Shown: positions 1 through 12,900, counted from the first letter of the stretch. The stretch is 64,000 nt of DNA from Paramecium tetraurelia (GCF_000165425.1 NW_001798978.1:124001-188000), one strand, 5' to 3'. Notes: generated by a model not told the origin, from the sequence alone. Numbers and translations are program-made.

Positions 1-1
1 A

Positions 2-139
2 GAAAGAACACAACCTTTATAATAATAATAAGATTAAAGATACTAATAGTAAAATTGTTAACCACACTACTTTGATTCCATTGAGCAATCAAAAAGACTA
101 AGAATGATGAAATAGTAGTAATTATAGTAAAAACGTTGA
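2..139 (+). CDS. C-terminal end of a Gln-rich protein (5' end outside window)
   Basis: Frame 2 is open from the window edge to a TGA at 137-139. With TAA/TAG read as Gln it gives a polar tail with a Gln run near its start and another just before the stop. Gln-rich tails are common in ciliate proteins, but there is no domain to recognise and the gene begins outside the window. It could be chance open frame, since only one codon stops here. Confidence 0.35.
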
Positions 140-518
140 TATATAAATAAAAGTGATTTATGATTTTTTTTTGATATTTTTACATCAATTATCCATAATA
201 TTGATAATTAAAAGTAATTTGAAATTTCCCTTTCATTTTAAAGGATTGGTTCCATCAATTAATTGTTAAACTCTTATGTTAACTATAATATACTATTCAT
301 GTAGGTATTTTAATTAGTTTTGTCATATAGTAAGTTATGTAATTTGAATGTGAAAGCTGTTTAAAAGAAAGAAAGATAATTCAAACAATGATGTATGTTT
401 AAGAAATAATAATGCTATTGTTTATTATGAAGATAATTAGATAAAGTAAAGAGAACAATGATGATACTAATATAATATATATGAATATAGAAATTTAATT
501 GATTTATGATAAAGATAT

Positions 519-2986
519 ATGAATGGTATCGTTGAATTACAAATTCAAACACTAAGTTAACCTTTACAATTGAAAAAGGAAATTGAACATAGAATTAATC
601 AATTTGATGATATGCAAAGTGATAATTATAAATTATTATATTATTTATATTTTAGAAAAATAATAAATGAATATTAACAGTAATAGCAAGCCAAGCCTTT
701 AGGAATATCTTGATAAATTGAAACAAATCCAAGATGCTAATAATAGGAGACTAAGCCAAGCAAAATCATAATCAAATGCCTCAAAGATAATGACTCCTAA
801 GACAGTTTCTCAATTAAAATAACAAACCAAGTCATCAACTGATCGTTCTCACTCTTAACATAAATTGATTCCTTTCTTTTAGAACAGGAAAGTATCGAGT
901 TCAAAGAGATAAACAAGTTAAGCTGATGAACCTAAAATACCAATTTCTAGTTAGGGTATTACAAAAACAGTAGAAACAACATCTCCAAGGACTGGTGAGT
1001 TAGAAGACATAAAAAAATAATTAAATTAATGGTTCATTAAAGAGAGTAAGAACAATAATACGGGAGGATGTCTCTAGTTATTGGAACCTACGTTAGTTCA
1101 TAATATTTGTATAAATGATATCCATAAATCTTAGTAAAATTACCTCCCAGACAGAAGATCAATTCAGAACTAAGAGCTTCTCTTTCAGCTAAGGATATGT
1201 TAGATAACACAGCACTTCATTATGCAGCCAAAAATGGGAATGCCTAATTGACATCTGCATTAATATTTAAGTAAATAGCTATTGATGGGTAAAACAAAGA
1301 TAACATGACTCCTTTAATTTTAGCTGCTATCAAGTATTGAATTAATTATTAACATATTAGTGGACATGAAGAAGTCTTGATGATCTTGATGAATGCAGGT
1401 TCAGACATCAATCACTAAGATTCTGTAGGAAATACAGCATTACATTATGCTTGTAAATCAAATCATAAGGCAATTGTCTAATTGTTATTAAAAAGACAGT
1501 CGCTTTAATTTAAAAAAAACAAAGAACATAAAAGTGCTGAATAATATGCGCAAAACGAAGAAATCCAACGTTTATTCTAGAATTACAATGAGGACATCAA
1601 AAAATAATGTAAGTCATTTGTATATCTTAATTTAAGAGTAGAAGATGAATATGGTCTAAATATAAAACACTTAAAATGATGTCATTCTTAAAATGTTTTA
1701 ATATAAAAGAGGATAGATGAATTAATAACAATAACAAGGAATTCAATCATAAACGTAACAGAATTTTGCTTAAACTCCAACACAATTAAATAGTTATTCA
1801 TGTAAAAATTTAAATATTGTTAACAAACAATCATCTTCTCCAAACAATCGAACTTAATAAGAAATTAAATAGGAGAGATTAAATAAAATAAACTCAACTC
1901 ATTCTAACAAATAATAATTAACAAATACCGTTTCGACAAACTCTGATTCTATTAAGAATAAGGAAGAAGAGAAGATTGGACCCTAATAGTTCTAAGTGAT
2001 TGGATTAATTGGAAAGGGTAGTTTTGGAGAAGTATATTTAGTTTAGAAAAACAATTAGTTATATGCTATGAAAGTACTTCATAAGAGCAGAATTATGAGT
2101 ACAATTATATTATAATACAATTAGAACATAATCTGACTAGATATGCTTTAACAGAAAGGAATGTATTGTCAATTACATCACATCCCTTCATTGTTAAATT
2201 AAGATTTGCATTCTAGACTTAGGATAAATTGTTCATGATTTTAGATTATTGTCCAGGAGGAGATTTAGGAGAAGTCTTATAAAAGTAGAAGAGACTCCCT
2301 GAAAGTATAGTAAAGAACTATCTCTGTGAAATTGTCTTAGCCTTAGAGGATTTACATAAACGAGATATAATATTTAGAGATTTGAAACCAGATAATATTG
2401 TTTTGGATGCTGAAGGTCATGCACTATTGACAGATTTTGGATTATCCAAAGAAGGAATCTTGGAACCTAATACTGGTGCTAGATCATTTTGTGGATCAGT
2501 TGCATATTTGGCACCTGAAATGTTGAAGAGATCTGGTCATGGAAAAGCAGTCGACTGGTACTTATTAGGGGTTGTGATGTATGAATTATTGGTTGGATTA
2601 CCTCCTTATTATGCCAATAATAGAGAGGAATTGTTTTATAATATTGAAAATGCTTAACTCAAAATACCTTCATATATTTCTAATGAGGCTAAAAATCTAT
2701 TAAAAGCAGTATCAATTTACTATAATTTCAATAGTTGTTATAACGAAATCCAGCCAAGCGTCTAGGCTCAGGCAAAGGGGACTCAGAAGAAATCAAAGCA
2801 CATCAATATTTTCAAGATGTCAATTGGGAGGTTGTTTATAATAGAGAATTGGCGATGCCAAAACCAAATAGAAAAATCAGAATCAATACCAAAATCGATG
2901 GAAATGTGTTTGACATGCAGAGTATAGTAGATGAATCTAAAGCTCATTTAGGAGGCTGGACCTTTGTTAATAATGATGATTTATGA
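519..2986 (+). CDS. Ankyrin-repeat AGC-type Ser/Thr protein kinase
   Basis: Seven exons. The N-terminal third is Gln/Ser-rich, followed by ankyrin repeats (DNTALHYAAKNGN and GNTALHYACKSNH) encoded around 1190-1500, a second low-complexity linker, and then a complete kinase domain from about 1980. Kinase motifs seen: G-loop IGKGSFGEVYLV, Lys in YAMKVL, catalytic loop FRDLKPDN, DFGLSK, SVAYLAPEM, and AGC-like KRLGSGKGD near the end. Inferred introns at 619-655, 1109-1134, 1334-1360, 1609-1636, 2099-2124 and 2709-2734 restore one frame throughout. The first begins GTG rather than GTA, so ATG 667 is an alternative start. The family phosphorylates Ser/Thr; the ankyrin repeats suggest partner or membrane targeting. 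An obvious C-terminal hydrophobic motif was not found. The closest subgroup (S6K/PKC/PKA-like) is unresolved. Confidence 0.86.
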
Positions 2987-3217
2987 TAAATCTCATCTAA
3001 ATAGTTTATTTTTATTAGAAATCTACCAAACTAGAATTTATAAATTTATTTCTTATCAAAAATAAAATGTATAATTAGTATTTTCATTTAGCAGATAACA
3101 TTTGTATATGAATTTGATAGGACTCAAGTAGAATATTAATAAAAGATAATAAAGTACTAAGACTAGAAAAACTGTATCATATTTATAAAATAATAAGTGT
3201 GTCATGAATGTGTTATT
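2987..3217. other. AT-rich gap between convergent genes
   Basis: 231 bases separate the kinase stop from the stop of the minus-strand zinc-finger gene. Nothing beyond AT-rich sequence is seen; it must hold both 3' UTRs and poly(A) sites. Confidence 0.5.
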
Positions 3218-4363
3218 TCAAATTACTATTTCAGGTTCTCTTTTACGTCCACATCCACCACAATATTTATGATTTGCCTAGAATCTATTTCCACATTCTG
3301 TGCAAAATTTTTTACTATTTCCAATAGGAGGCAGAGTTCCAGCTTCTAATTACTTATTGGTTTTTCTTTAAATCTAAGGTAAAATAGCTGTAGGAGTCAA
3401 CACCATTAAATTATTTTGTTTGATGGGAACACTCTTTCTATTTTGATATTTGATTTCTTAATTGTTAATTAAATAGTAATACGAAAAGAGTGTTTTCTTG
3501 TTAATTTTTCACAAATTGGAATGTGTCTTTCTGCTGCCCTGGATATAAATCTTCTATTACAATGTGGACATTCTGTATCTTAGATAGCAGTAGCTCTTGC
3601 CTTGCAATCGATAAAACCTGCTTAGAACATGATTCGATACCTATATTTGTTAAATTTGCTTTGCCAGATTATTCCGCTATAAATTTTTATAAACTAGTAG
3701 GTCTAAATTGTTATGATGAATCTGATAATTGTTTTTTGATAATAGGTTTCCTCTCCATTTAACTGGAAGTAGATGGTGTACTAACTTAGGCTTATCTTTT
3801 CTCTTAAAGTGATGGCTAGGAAGGTTGGATCATTTCAACAGTCTTCTTTCTAGGAGGTTTAGGCTTGGCTATGATTTCTTTACACTTAGGTATATGTCTT
3901 TCAGCAACATCTAAGAGATAGATATTTAATTGTTACGTTTATCAAAATGCCTTTCACAGTATTCGCAGAAAACATAATTGGAATTTACTTTGGTTTCTAA
4001 TGGTTTTAACTAATTGACATCTTATCCTTCAGTTTCTAACTTAATATATTATGCTGTTATTACTTATTTTAATTTTCGGTTATACTAGATTTACTCTTGA
4101 AATTTTTGATGTTCCTCCCTCCAATTAGTTTTAACTATTTCAACATCCACTTATTGAAGTTGCTATTTTTTTTGTTCATTTTGTTTTTTCTTTTTTTATA
4201 TTATTTTATCCCTTTCTTATTATTTTTATTGTGCTTTTTGACAAGCGATAAGATGTCTTTCAATTCTTTCAGGATGAAACTTCCTATTGCAAAGATCACA
4301 CGATTCTAGATCTTGGTTTTCTGGATTTTCATCAAGAAATTCGTTATCAATCTAATCCTCCAT
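3218..4363 (-). CDS. C2HC zinc-finger protein (ZC2HC1-like), three fingers plus zinc ribbon
   Basis: Starts MEDQIDNEF and carries three zf-C2HC units: CDLCNRKFHPERIERHLIAC, CEYCERHFDKHVAERHIPKC and CPHCNRRFISRAAERHIPIC, each CxxC...H...C. A C-terminal zinc-ribbon-like element follows (CTECG...CGGCGRKRE) just before the TGA. Three short introns (26, 20 and 26 nt) are needed; the second and third finger only appear in frame after splicing, which supports the model. Between fingers 1 and 2 lies a Lys/Gln-rich coiled stretch. ZC2HC1-type fingers bind zinc; proteins of this family in protists are often associated with basal bodies or cilia, but no function is shown here. Confidence 0.86.
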
Positions 4364-4413
4364 ATAATAATAATAACAATAAAATAATAGATAAAAATCA
4401 TAGAATATCTTCA

Positions 4414-5178
4414 TCATAAAAAAACCATATGATTAAAACAGCAAAAATTTATAACAATAAAGTAAACTTAATTATTGATTTCTTCTTACGCATCATCTTT
4501 AAGCTTCCCTTCTACTTTTATATCATCATTATTAAACTGTATCTCATTTGCGGAATAGTCTGAGATGTAATTTCTTATAGCATTAAGTTTGTTGAAGAGT
4601 CTTTACTTTAGATAGTAGTTCCATTCTACTATTTATTTTTTATTTATAGCTATCAGTTTATTAGATATTTTATTACTAGTATTCAAATTCAGTGAAATGG
4701 AAGAAGCAGAGTCAGGCTATACTCCAGGGTTAGATTGACTAAAGTAATTAACTCAATTATACTGTTTTTTTTATTATTTAAGATACAAGTAATAGTTTTT
4801 GTTCGTTTATTTTTTCTTAATTTAATAATAGGGAGAGAGATATCATATGAATTATATCTTTTAATCATAGTTTAATAGAGATTTCATCAGTTATTTTTGG
4901 ACTCAATATTGTTGATGTTGTTTTCATTTGTTTTCACTTAATTTCATTTAATCTTTGATTTCTTCAATAAATAAACATATGATCAATTTCTTGTTGAATA
5001 TTTAATACAGTTCTCATTTGATTGTATCAATATTAAGATTTTAATATACGACATTATTCTTGTAGTGTAATATTTCTAGTTTGAATTCTATTTCCTTATT
5101 GTTGATGAATTCGTAGCTTACTTTGTAAATTTACTACTAAAACTCTTATGCTGCCTTGGTTAGAAGTTAATAATTCAT
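4414..5178 (-). CDS. Hypothetical gene, exon structure unresolved
   Basis: Coding-like pieces in several minus frames: a start at 5178 (MNYQLLTKAAQEFQQQI), a middle stretch (MIKRYNSYDISLPIIKLRK) and a long last exon with NYYLKQRLFNKLNAIRNYIS and an acidic end (KLKDDAQEEINN). A 35-nt intron joins the last two. I could not find the intron(s) joining the first to the middle piece. No family recognised; the mixture is hydrophilic with helical character. It lies 33 bases downstream of the stop of the next minus gene. It could be a real gene with 3-4 introns or partly decayed. Confidence 0.4.
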
Positions 5179-5210
5179 GATTATATAATTTATTTTTATA
5201 TGCAATAATT

Positions 5211-5785
5211 TCATTTCCTTAACTCTGCTTCCAAAGTAGCAATCTCCTCTCTCAATTGATCCTAATACTCCTTGTGAGTTTACTTGGCTCTTTCCCAAGC
5301 TCTCCTGGTCAATGGATGCAATTCAAGTCTATCATCCAATGTTTTTCTAAAGTTGAATGGTGAAATGGAAACCTATAAAAATTGTTTTATCTCAATCCAT
5401 CAAGTTTAGCATTTGTAGCAATGGCGTATAGAGGAATGAATACAGCAGATGCAGACCATATTATTCTAATGGATTATTGGGATGTAGCATAATGTCTGCC
5501 AACAAGACAAACGAGTCCTAAACCAGCATTAGTCAGCCAATCTATGTAAGAATGAGTATACATTAAAGTGAATGTGGATTTGCATATTCTGGCAAAGGTC
5601 TGTATTTAAATGGCTTGAATCCCTAATCTTCCAATCTTTATTTAACTTCTGGTGTTATATTAGGAATAGCTTATTACATTTTAATATTTAATATATTTTT
5701 ATACATTCAAAAATTGTTTCTAGAATTTCCTCCATTAACTTAAACTTATGACTAAAACCTCTTCTATATTATTGAGATTACCCAT
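5211..5785 (-). CDS. Small hypothetical membrane protein
   Basis: Start MGNLNNIEEL at 5785, or MEEILETIFE at 5735 if the first 20-nt intron is not real. After two more introns (35 and 20 nt) the frame reads PEVKQRLEDQGFKPFKYR, then two hydrophobic segments (NAGLGLVCLVG and IIWSASAVFIPLYAIAT), then a charged coiled tail (RRAWERAKQTHKEYQDQL) ending in EAELRK. The size, two membrane spans and charged tail resemble small subunits of mitochondrial complexes, but that is inference; no family was recognised. Confidence 0.6.
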
Positions 5786-5892
5786 ATTTATTAAAATAGA
5801 TTATATCAAATATCTTAACCTATATAGAAAATCTATGTGATTTCTAAAGACTGTTTGTATTCTTCACTTTATTCTGATTACATTAATTATAA

Positions 5893-6856
5893 TCAATTAT
5901 TCCTTGCTTCAGATAACACTAAATGAGTTTCATCCTATCCTTCATGTTAAAAAGAAAAAATGTAACAAATAAATTAATATTCCCCACTTTACTTTTTTTT
6001 ATAACTGCTGTTTCTACTCTTCCTAAATCTTAATTGTAGATGTCTCAATAATTAAACTCTTTGGGCTTTTCAATCTAAATACAAAATCACAATTTCCATT
6101 ATTATATAATAAAACCAGTCGTTACATTATGCAAATTAGTTATTTACTAAAATTGATATGAAAATTTCATTTTCTTAATTTTAATGAATATCCTACAGTT
6201 CCAACCAAGCTACAGAACTCTGCCTTTTACATTATCTTTTAAAAATTTAAGTCAAAGTGACCAATAATAATTATTAAAATGAAAATGTCATTTAGTTTTA
6301 TTAGAAAATTCAAAGGAGATATGTTACTTATTTTATAGATATTATATCATCCAATTTGCCAATATGATTATTAATCGTAAGTTAAGCCTTTTTATAAAAT
6401 CTAAGGTTTCCTATCAATTAATATTATTCTCTTATAAGGAAACAATAAAAATTGTTCAATCCCTATACTCCCACTCAATTCTTAGGATGTTATTTAACTG
6501 AGTCTAGTTAACTTCATTTTCTTAATTCATCCTGGTGTTTTAACATTTAATATTTGGATTATTAATATAATTATGTAACATTAAATACTAATTTCTCCAT
6601 CAAGATTGGCTGTTTAGTAAAAAACCTAAATCTCTAAGAACACTTTGATCTCTCCTTAAAGATTTCCCAATAGAAAGATATCCCAGGGTGTCATTGAGGA
6701 TTTTGTTGTTAGATCAAATTATATTACCAAAACAAATAATGGGAGCTTGACTGAAAGAGTAAATAGCTTATAGAAATCCCAAAAGTCTGTTTCAAAAGAT
6801 AAAGTAAGACCCATAAGCAAATAATTACGCATTCCAACTGAAAATTTTTTCCACAT
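5893..6856 (-). CDS. Hypothetical membrane-associated protein
   Basis: Starts MWKKFSVGMRNYLLMG at 6856. The first exon is aromatic and hydrophobic (FWDFYKLFTLSVKLPLFVLV, then IFLLGNLQGEIKVFLEIQVF). Later exons read SIGIEQFLLFPYKRIILIDR, AEFCSLVGTVGYSLKLRK and a Gln-rich tail ending in LVLSEARNN. Several introns are needed and not all borders are certain. The start lies 88 bases from the start of the divergent plus-strand kinase, so the two probably share a promoter region. No family recognised; the N-terminus faintly resembles small ciliary transition-zone membrane proteins, too weak to assign. Confidence 0.5.
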
Positions 6857-6944
6857 CACAAAGGGTGTTAATTTACTTCTCACATAGAAAAACTCGAATC
6901 CTTAACAATAAAATAGTCAATAACTCAAACCTATTTAAGGCTCA

Positions 6945-8474
6945 ATGACAAGAAGAAATAGTATGGAAGAACTAATTGGGAGTGCGATGTATACTGGAAT
7001 TGGAAAATCACAATCTCAAGATAAAATTCAGAAGTAAGAAATATCAATTTATGTTCACTATTCATAAGAAGATGTTCAAAACTATCGTTTCACTCCCTAA
7101 ATCACTACTGATAAAATAACTAATCTCTTGAAATAAAAACAACAGAACAACAACATTCAGATTATTGGATTCTCAACATTGGATGAGAACTATGCTATTG
7201 ATTACTATTTATAACAACCAAATTTACCAATGGATTCTTTTATCAATAAAACAATTAGGTTGAAGCCTATTTATAATTAAAACATTAAACGAATCAATCT
7301 AAGTAGTTTTCAATTCATTTCCATTATTGGCAAAGGCGGATTCTCAACCGTCATCTTAGCCAGGTCATTGATAGATGGCAAATTTATAGCTCTTAAATTG
7401 ATTAATAAATAATTTATCTTGTAGCATTAAAAGTAAGATCTAATATTGAATGAAAGAGACATTCTAATTCAAAGTACTTATAGTGGTTCTATTTTTACTA
7501 ATCAAATTGAATGTGCTTTTGAAACTAAGAATTGGATTGTTTTTGGAATCGAATATTGTCCTGGAGGAGAAATGTTCAATTTCATCAAAAGACTCCAAAG
7601 ACTCTCAGAATAACAAGCCAAATTTTACATCATTGAAGTTATCCTAGCCATAGGATTCCTACACAATGAATAAATAATTTATAGAGATATTAAACCAGAG
7701 AACATTCTAATTGATTCTAGTGGTCACATTTAATTGGCTGATTTTGGCTTGGCTAGACCTAATATGACCAAAGATACATGTGCTTATTCATTCTGTGGTT
7801 CACCAGAGTATATGGCCCCTGAAATGTTTTAAACAGCAGGTCACACTTAATTAGTTGATTATTATTGTCTAGGATGTCTATTATATGAATTTGTTACTGG
7901 ATTGCCTCCCTTTTACGCTGAGGACAAAAATATCATATATGCCAGATTGCTTAAGGAATAGGTTGAATTTCCAGATTATCTAAGTACAGATATTAAAGAT
8001 TTAATAAGATAATTGATGGTCAAAGATCCTCATAAAAGATTAGGTTCTCGTTTTGGAATTGACGAAATCTTCTCACACAAATGGTTTAAGGATGTAGATT
8101 TGGCCTCTTTTATTAATAAACAAGTTAAACCTCCATACATTCCAGATCTTCAAAAATTGAATATCAAATAACTGAGTTAAAATGATAAATACTTTTTTGA
8201 ATAACTCTAAAGAGAACAGAAGTAAAACATTGCCTTTCAACCTATGTTCTCTTCTTAGTTTTATTTTACTAAAGATTAAGATAAAAATAATAACAACGTC
8301 ATTTTGAACAAGGCAACATTAGATAAATTGATTAAAAAGACTCTTAAAAAAAATCCAAAGCAAGGGTTAACAAATCTTTAGTTATAAACAAACTTTGAAA
8401 ATCTTCTTAAGCAAACATTCACTAATGTTAAGTCAAAGCCTGATTCAAGAAATAAGTAGTAACTTCAATTTTGA
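6945..8474 (+). CDS. AGC-type Ser/Thr protein kinase, intronless
   Basis: A single open frame of 509 codons. Residues about 1-125 are a polar N-terminal region with no recognised domain. The kinase domain follows: G-loop IGKGGFSTVILA, Lys in FIALKLINKQ, catalytic loop YRDIKPENILID, DFGLARP, CGSPEYMAPEMF, then VDYYCLGCLLYEFVTGLPPF and KDPHKRLGSRFGI, the AGC-type end of the domain. A C-terminal extension of roughly 100 residues is Lys/Gln/Asn-rich. All catalytic residues appear intact, so an active kinase is expected. It is close in type to PKA/PKG/S6K relatives; no cyclic-nucleotide domain was seen. Lack of introns contrasts with the two other kinases in the window. Confidence 0.93.
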
Positions 8475-8560
8475 TCTATATATTTATAATTTAATTCTAA
8501 TTCCATTTATATCAATTTATTAACATAATAATTAATATCTTGTTATATAATATAATTGTT

Positions 8561-9477
8561 TCAAGATTTTTACTTCTAAACAATCTAAAAAATTTTAGTT
8601 TTTGTCTTGATTGATTTTAGTATCTTTAGTTGTTATTGCTGAAATTGATACTCATCCCTGATGTCCATTAAGATTTATTTTTTGGGAATCATTTTAGGGT
8701 CCTCTGCATATGTAAATAGTTTAGTATGCAAATGAAATTTCTCGATATTAAGATTGTGTTTTTTATCATAAAAATCTTCTGATTACTTGTTATTTATCAA
8801 TTTTTTAATTGATTATTAATCCTCTTTACTTATGAATCTGCCTTTAATTCTCAATCGTTGTTCAGCAACTTATGACCTTCCTGAGTAAGATATTTTTCGT
8901 TCCCAATTTCTTCTTTTATTTTTATATCTTTGAATTTTTTATTATCTTTCCTAATACTTATCCATGACTGTCTTAATTTATTCCAATCCTCTATTCGAGA
9001 TATTTTCGTCATCAGTTAAGGCATTGATATCACTTTTCTTCTCACAGGAATCAGTTCGTTTTTACAATGCTCTCAGCAATGACAGATTAATTCCTATATA
9101 ATGTTTAAGGTGTTTACCCTATCCTTAATTGATGACATTCTTCAATTGGTCAATTATATATTTTCTCTTGTATGGACACATATGATCATCACTCAAGGAA
9201 TCCAAATTATCTTGATTCGGCAAGCAATGCAAAAATGTTTGGCAACTCATATGATCATCGAGCGTTCCCTATGCTTTATATATAATTTAGATACATTAGT
9301 TAGTTCATCGAAATTTAAAGTTCTTAATTATGGTTATAATATTCCACTAACCTGCTCCAAGTCCTTCTTGGTGATATCTGAGCATATAAATATAATTATA
9401 CAATTTGATAATATAACACTCTTCTCATTCCTCCCCTCATTGCTTCTAGACTTCTCTTTTGTAAACTATCTATTCAT
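8561..9477 (-). CDS. CCT-motif (CONSTANS-type) protein
   Basis: Begins MNRQFTKEKSRS at 9477; two introns (24 and 26 nt) then give a continuous frame to the TGA at 8561-8563. The middle holds two related short segments, TLDDHMSCQTF and SLSDDHMCPYKRK. The C-terminal half contains a basic CCT motif: RYKNKRRNWERKISYSGRS followed by AEQRLRIKGRFISKED, matching the R..Y..K...R.F...IRY..R...A..R.R.KGRF pattern of CONSTANS/CO-like/TOC1 proteins. CCT motifs bind DNA or NF-Y-type partners in plants, so a nuclear regulatory role is inferred. No B-box zinc finger was confirmed. Confidence 0.75.
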
Positions 9478-9952
9478 ATTTATTATATTTCTTTGTGAAA
9501 ATATTTAAACAAATATTTATAATATTATATTCTTAACATCTAATATTTCAAACAATCCCCTAATCTAATTCCTTATAAATTCCAATTATAAAACTCATTT
9601 AAAAATACTTGACTTTAAATAAATCAAATGATGCAAAAATAACTCATCAAATGACTAAGTAATAAATCATTCTAATTTTTAATTATCAAAGAATTAACAA
9701 ATAATTACTTAATCTTCATAATTATTGCTAATTTTATGTTAGTTTTAAATTAAATAAATTATTCAAATTATTCATCATATAAACAGACCTTTAAGTCAAA
9801 TCATTGAGAGTATAGTTATGATCTCATCTAAATATAAAGACTAATTATTTGTTAGAGAATTTTAAGAGAAATATGGATAATGTTCATAATCATTGACCAA
9901 CTATAAAAGTTGATAAGAATATTCTAATCATACAATCATAATAATATATAAA
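9478..9952. other. AT-rich intergenic stretch
   Basis: About 475 bases between the start of the CCT-motif gene and the stop of the dynein gene, both on minus. Short A/T-rich runs only. It should carry the dynein 3' UTR and the promoter of the CCT-motif gene. No gene seen. Confidence 0.5.
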
Positions 9953-12900
9953 TCAATTTAATTATAGAATCATGGCTACTCCTCTTTTTGTCCAATGGCT
10001 ATCAGATTGGCGGATTGGTACTCTAATATTACAAATGAAATTGGCTGATCCTCCAGTGCTAGTCACATTTCCTCTTCTCTAAACTGTGTTGTATAATGGA
10101 CATGCATAGTTCTGTAATATCTATTATTCTAAAGTAGGTTTAAAGTGTATGATAGGAGAGTTGTAGTAAAGTATTAGATTTTCAGGTTCTTCGATTGAAT
10201 TAGTCTTAAAATCAAATTTAGCACCATCAATATAAATGCCTTCAACGTAAAATCCATCTTCAGGCTTCTATGTTGGTTTATTCTAATGGAATTCATAGTC
10301 AAATTTAACTTCATCAATTGGTATCTAATGTTTTCTAGCATAGTTTTGTAGAATTCCAGTTAAAAAACTTTGTATAAAAAACAGACCACCTAACCAATAT
10401 ATGATTGGTTCTCCTTGGATGATCCATTTTCGAATAAAGGCTACTCTATCTAATAAATCTTGGATATATGTTGCTAATGGTTTCGTTGTCTAATATGAGT
10501 GTTTCAACCATTCATTAGGGACTTTGTTATCCATAATATTTCCAAGAATGTCTTAGGAATCATCAGACATATTAATATATCCATCTATCTATTTAATAAG
10601 ATTAGACAAAGATGAATTTATTGTACGCAATAGTTTGTTATATCTACCAACATCTTATTGTAGTACAGTATTCAAAGAATTCTTCGATAAAATGGGATAC
10701 TTTTATTCCAATTCTACAAGATTGAATTGTTATGGCAATAAATCAATGATTTCTTTGCATTTTTGCTTGGAAATATAATCAGTATTTTGTTGTGCTCCAA
10801 TTGCTCTTGGTAAGACCTACAAGATTTCTTAACTGATGTGATCAACTTATAAAATTGAGCAATATATTTCAGCATTTGAATGTAAACCAAAAAGTTATGG
10901 AGGGTCTTCAATTGGCAAAGTTTGAATATAGTTAATATATCCAAGTATATTATTAGATTCTGGTATTTTAACATATTCACTAAACACATACCCTACTTTA
11001 GCTGTGTGTTCATTTAAGAATTCATGTACCAGTATATTCAACAGTTTTCTATCCTAAGGATCTGTCACTCGACCACCATAATTTGATTCAGCAACTAAAT
11101 ATTGTAATGCATCCCATTAAATTTCATTTTGATGATTCAGAATGTAGAGAATTTATTCTTTTGATATTTCGAGATCATGTTATGAGAAATTGTAACTCAC
11201 ATTCCATCCCAAAGGACCATATTTTCTTCTTTCCAAAATACATGCATGAAATAAAGTCAAAGAAAAGAATAAATTCTTCCATTCGTCTTATTTCTTACAT
11301 TATTCAAATTTCTCTTAGTCTTATTGGAAATATGATCTTAACATATTGTTCTTTAAACCTCTTGGCAATTCATATGTCAATTTCAATGCTATAAATATTA
11401 TAATAAATTATTACTTTTTAGTAAAACATTATGTGGAAATAAATTTGTAGGTTGACTTGTTAACCATAATCGGAATTCCTTATTTATATGCTGACCTTTA
11501 AATTGATTTTCAAATAACTGCTCTAACTCTGGCATAAAGGATTGGGCAACGTGACAATTTTATAATAAAACCCACTTACCTTAATGCAAACCACTCTTTA
11601 TCAATTTCAACGCCAACTATATTTAACCTTACCCTAAAGACACCGTATAGATATGATCTTAGTATCCTAATTTTTCTGCCAACTATATTATTTCTTATCT
11701 TGCATCACTGCCTGGTTAGATTAAACATAATAAGGGTGTTGTGGGAGTGGACTCTTAATAGAACTATTCAAATGTAAATGGGATATTCTCTAAGAATTGC
11801 TTACCCATTAAGGTTCTTACCAACTCATTGAAACTATTAATAAATTGTTCAGGTTTTATAATCTTTATCAACATCAAAGAATTGAATTAATTTACAATCT
11901 AAGGTATTTGTATTTTATATGATTATTAACTATAAAAGTACCCGTCCCAAAATTGATGATTTTCTTCCATGTCTTAATTCAACCATCCAAAATCCTTAGG
12001 ATACTTCTCCATTAAATCAACCAAACCTAACCACATCTTTGGTGTCAACCAATCATAATGTTTGGGCATTTTTAAATCAGTTTAAGTTATCGAGGGACCA
12101 ATAACGCAAGTTCTAATTTATTCTATTGGTATGTTTAGTACTTTTAAACAAAACAGAAATCTAAATATGAATTTATCTTTATCCAATAATGATCGATTTA
12201 TGGTTGTGTAAATGTGATGAAGAAATCTCTCTATGATATTTTACACTCTTTTCTATTTGCCAAATTAGGCCTCCTTAATTGATCTCTAATATTATTAGAT
12301 GTAAAATTCCAATGACCACAAGTAGGTTGGTTCAATTATGGATAAGTCATTTACAATAAAGTAGATATTTGAAACTAGTTCACCAACTTGATTGTAAAAT
12401 GACTTAATTTAATTGAAAAGTAATTGATCATGTTCCAATTTCTATAACCTCTATTCAATTTCGAAAGCATCATCTTTTGACTACTATAAAGTCTTGATTA
12501 GAACTTCATTTTCTAAGAGATCCCCTGAGGCTTCAGATAATAATTTTAAGATTAGATTTTCAGTTTGTATTTACTTATTCTTATTAATCACATATTAAGA
12601 AATGTTTTTATTCCTCTATTCATCTTTCAAAGGTTCGTCAATTTTAACAACGATATTCAACATTTAATCTATCAATCCTTCTTAAGTAACCTAAAAATTG
12701 AGCATGGTCACTACTACACAAACTTAAGGCTGATAATGAGGATTCGATAGTTTAGTTGTGATATAAAATCTAAAGTCACTAGAATATTCTATCATCTTAT
12801 CACCAAACTTGATATATAAATTCCTTTGTCCTCTTTATTAGTTGAATTGTAATATTTATTCATACAATGGATCCAGGGTTTATCCTGCATTCTCTAATAA

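Noticed and set aside
4140-4240. T-rich tract that looks like a poly(T) or retro-element tail
   Set aside because: On the minus strand it encodes a Lys/Gln-rich segment of the C2HC protein; there are no flanking duplications or element proteins.
6945-8474. Cyclic-nucleotide-dependent kinase (PKG-type) identity
   Set aside because: The N-terminal 125 residues show no cyclic-nucleotide-binding motif, so only AGC-type is claimed.
9101-9508. Plus-strand ORF of 135 codons
   Set aside because: It is antisense to the spliced exons of the CCT-motif gene and has shadow-like hydrophobic composition.
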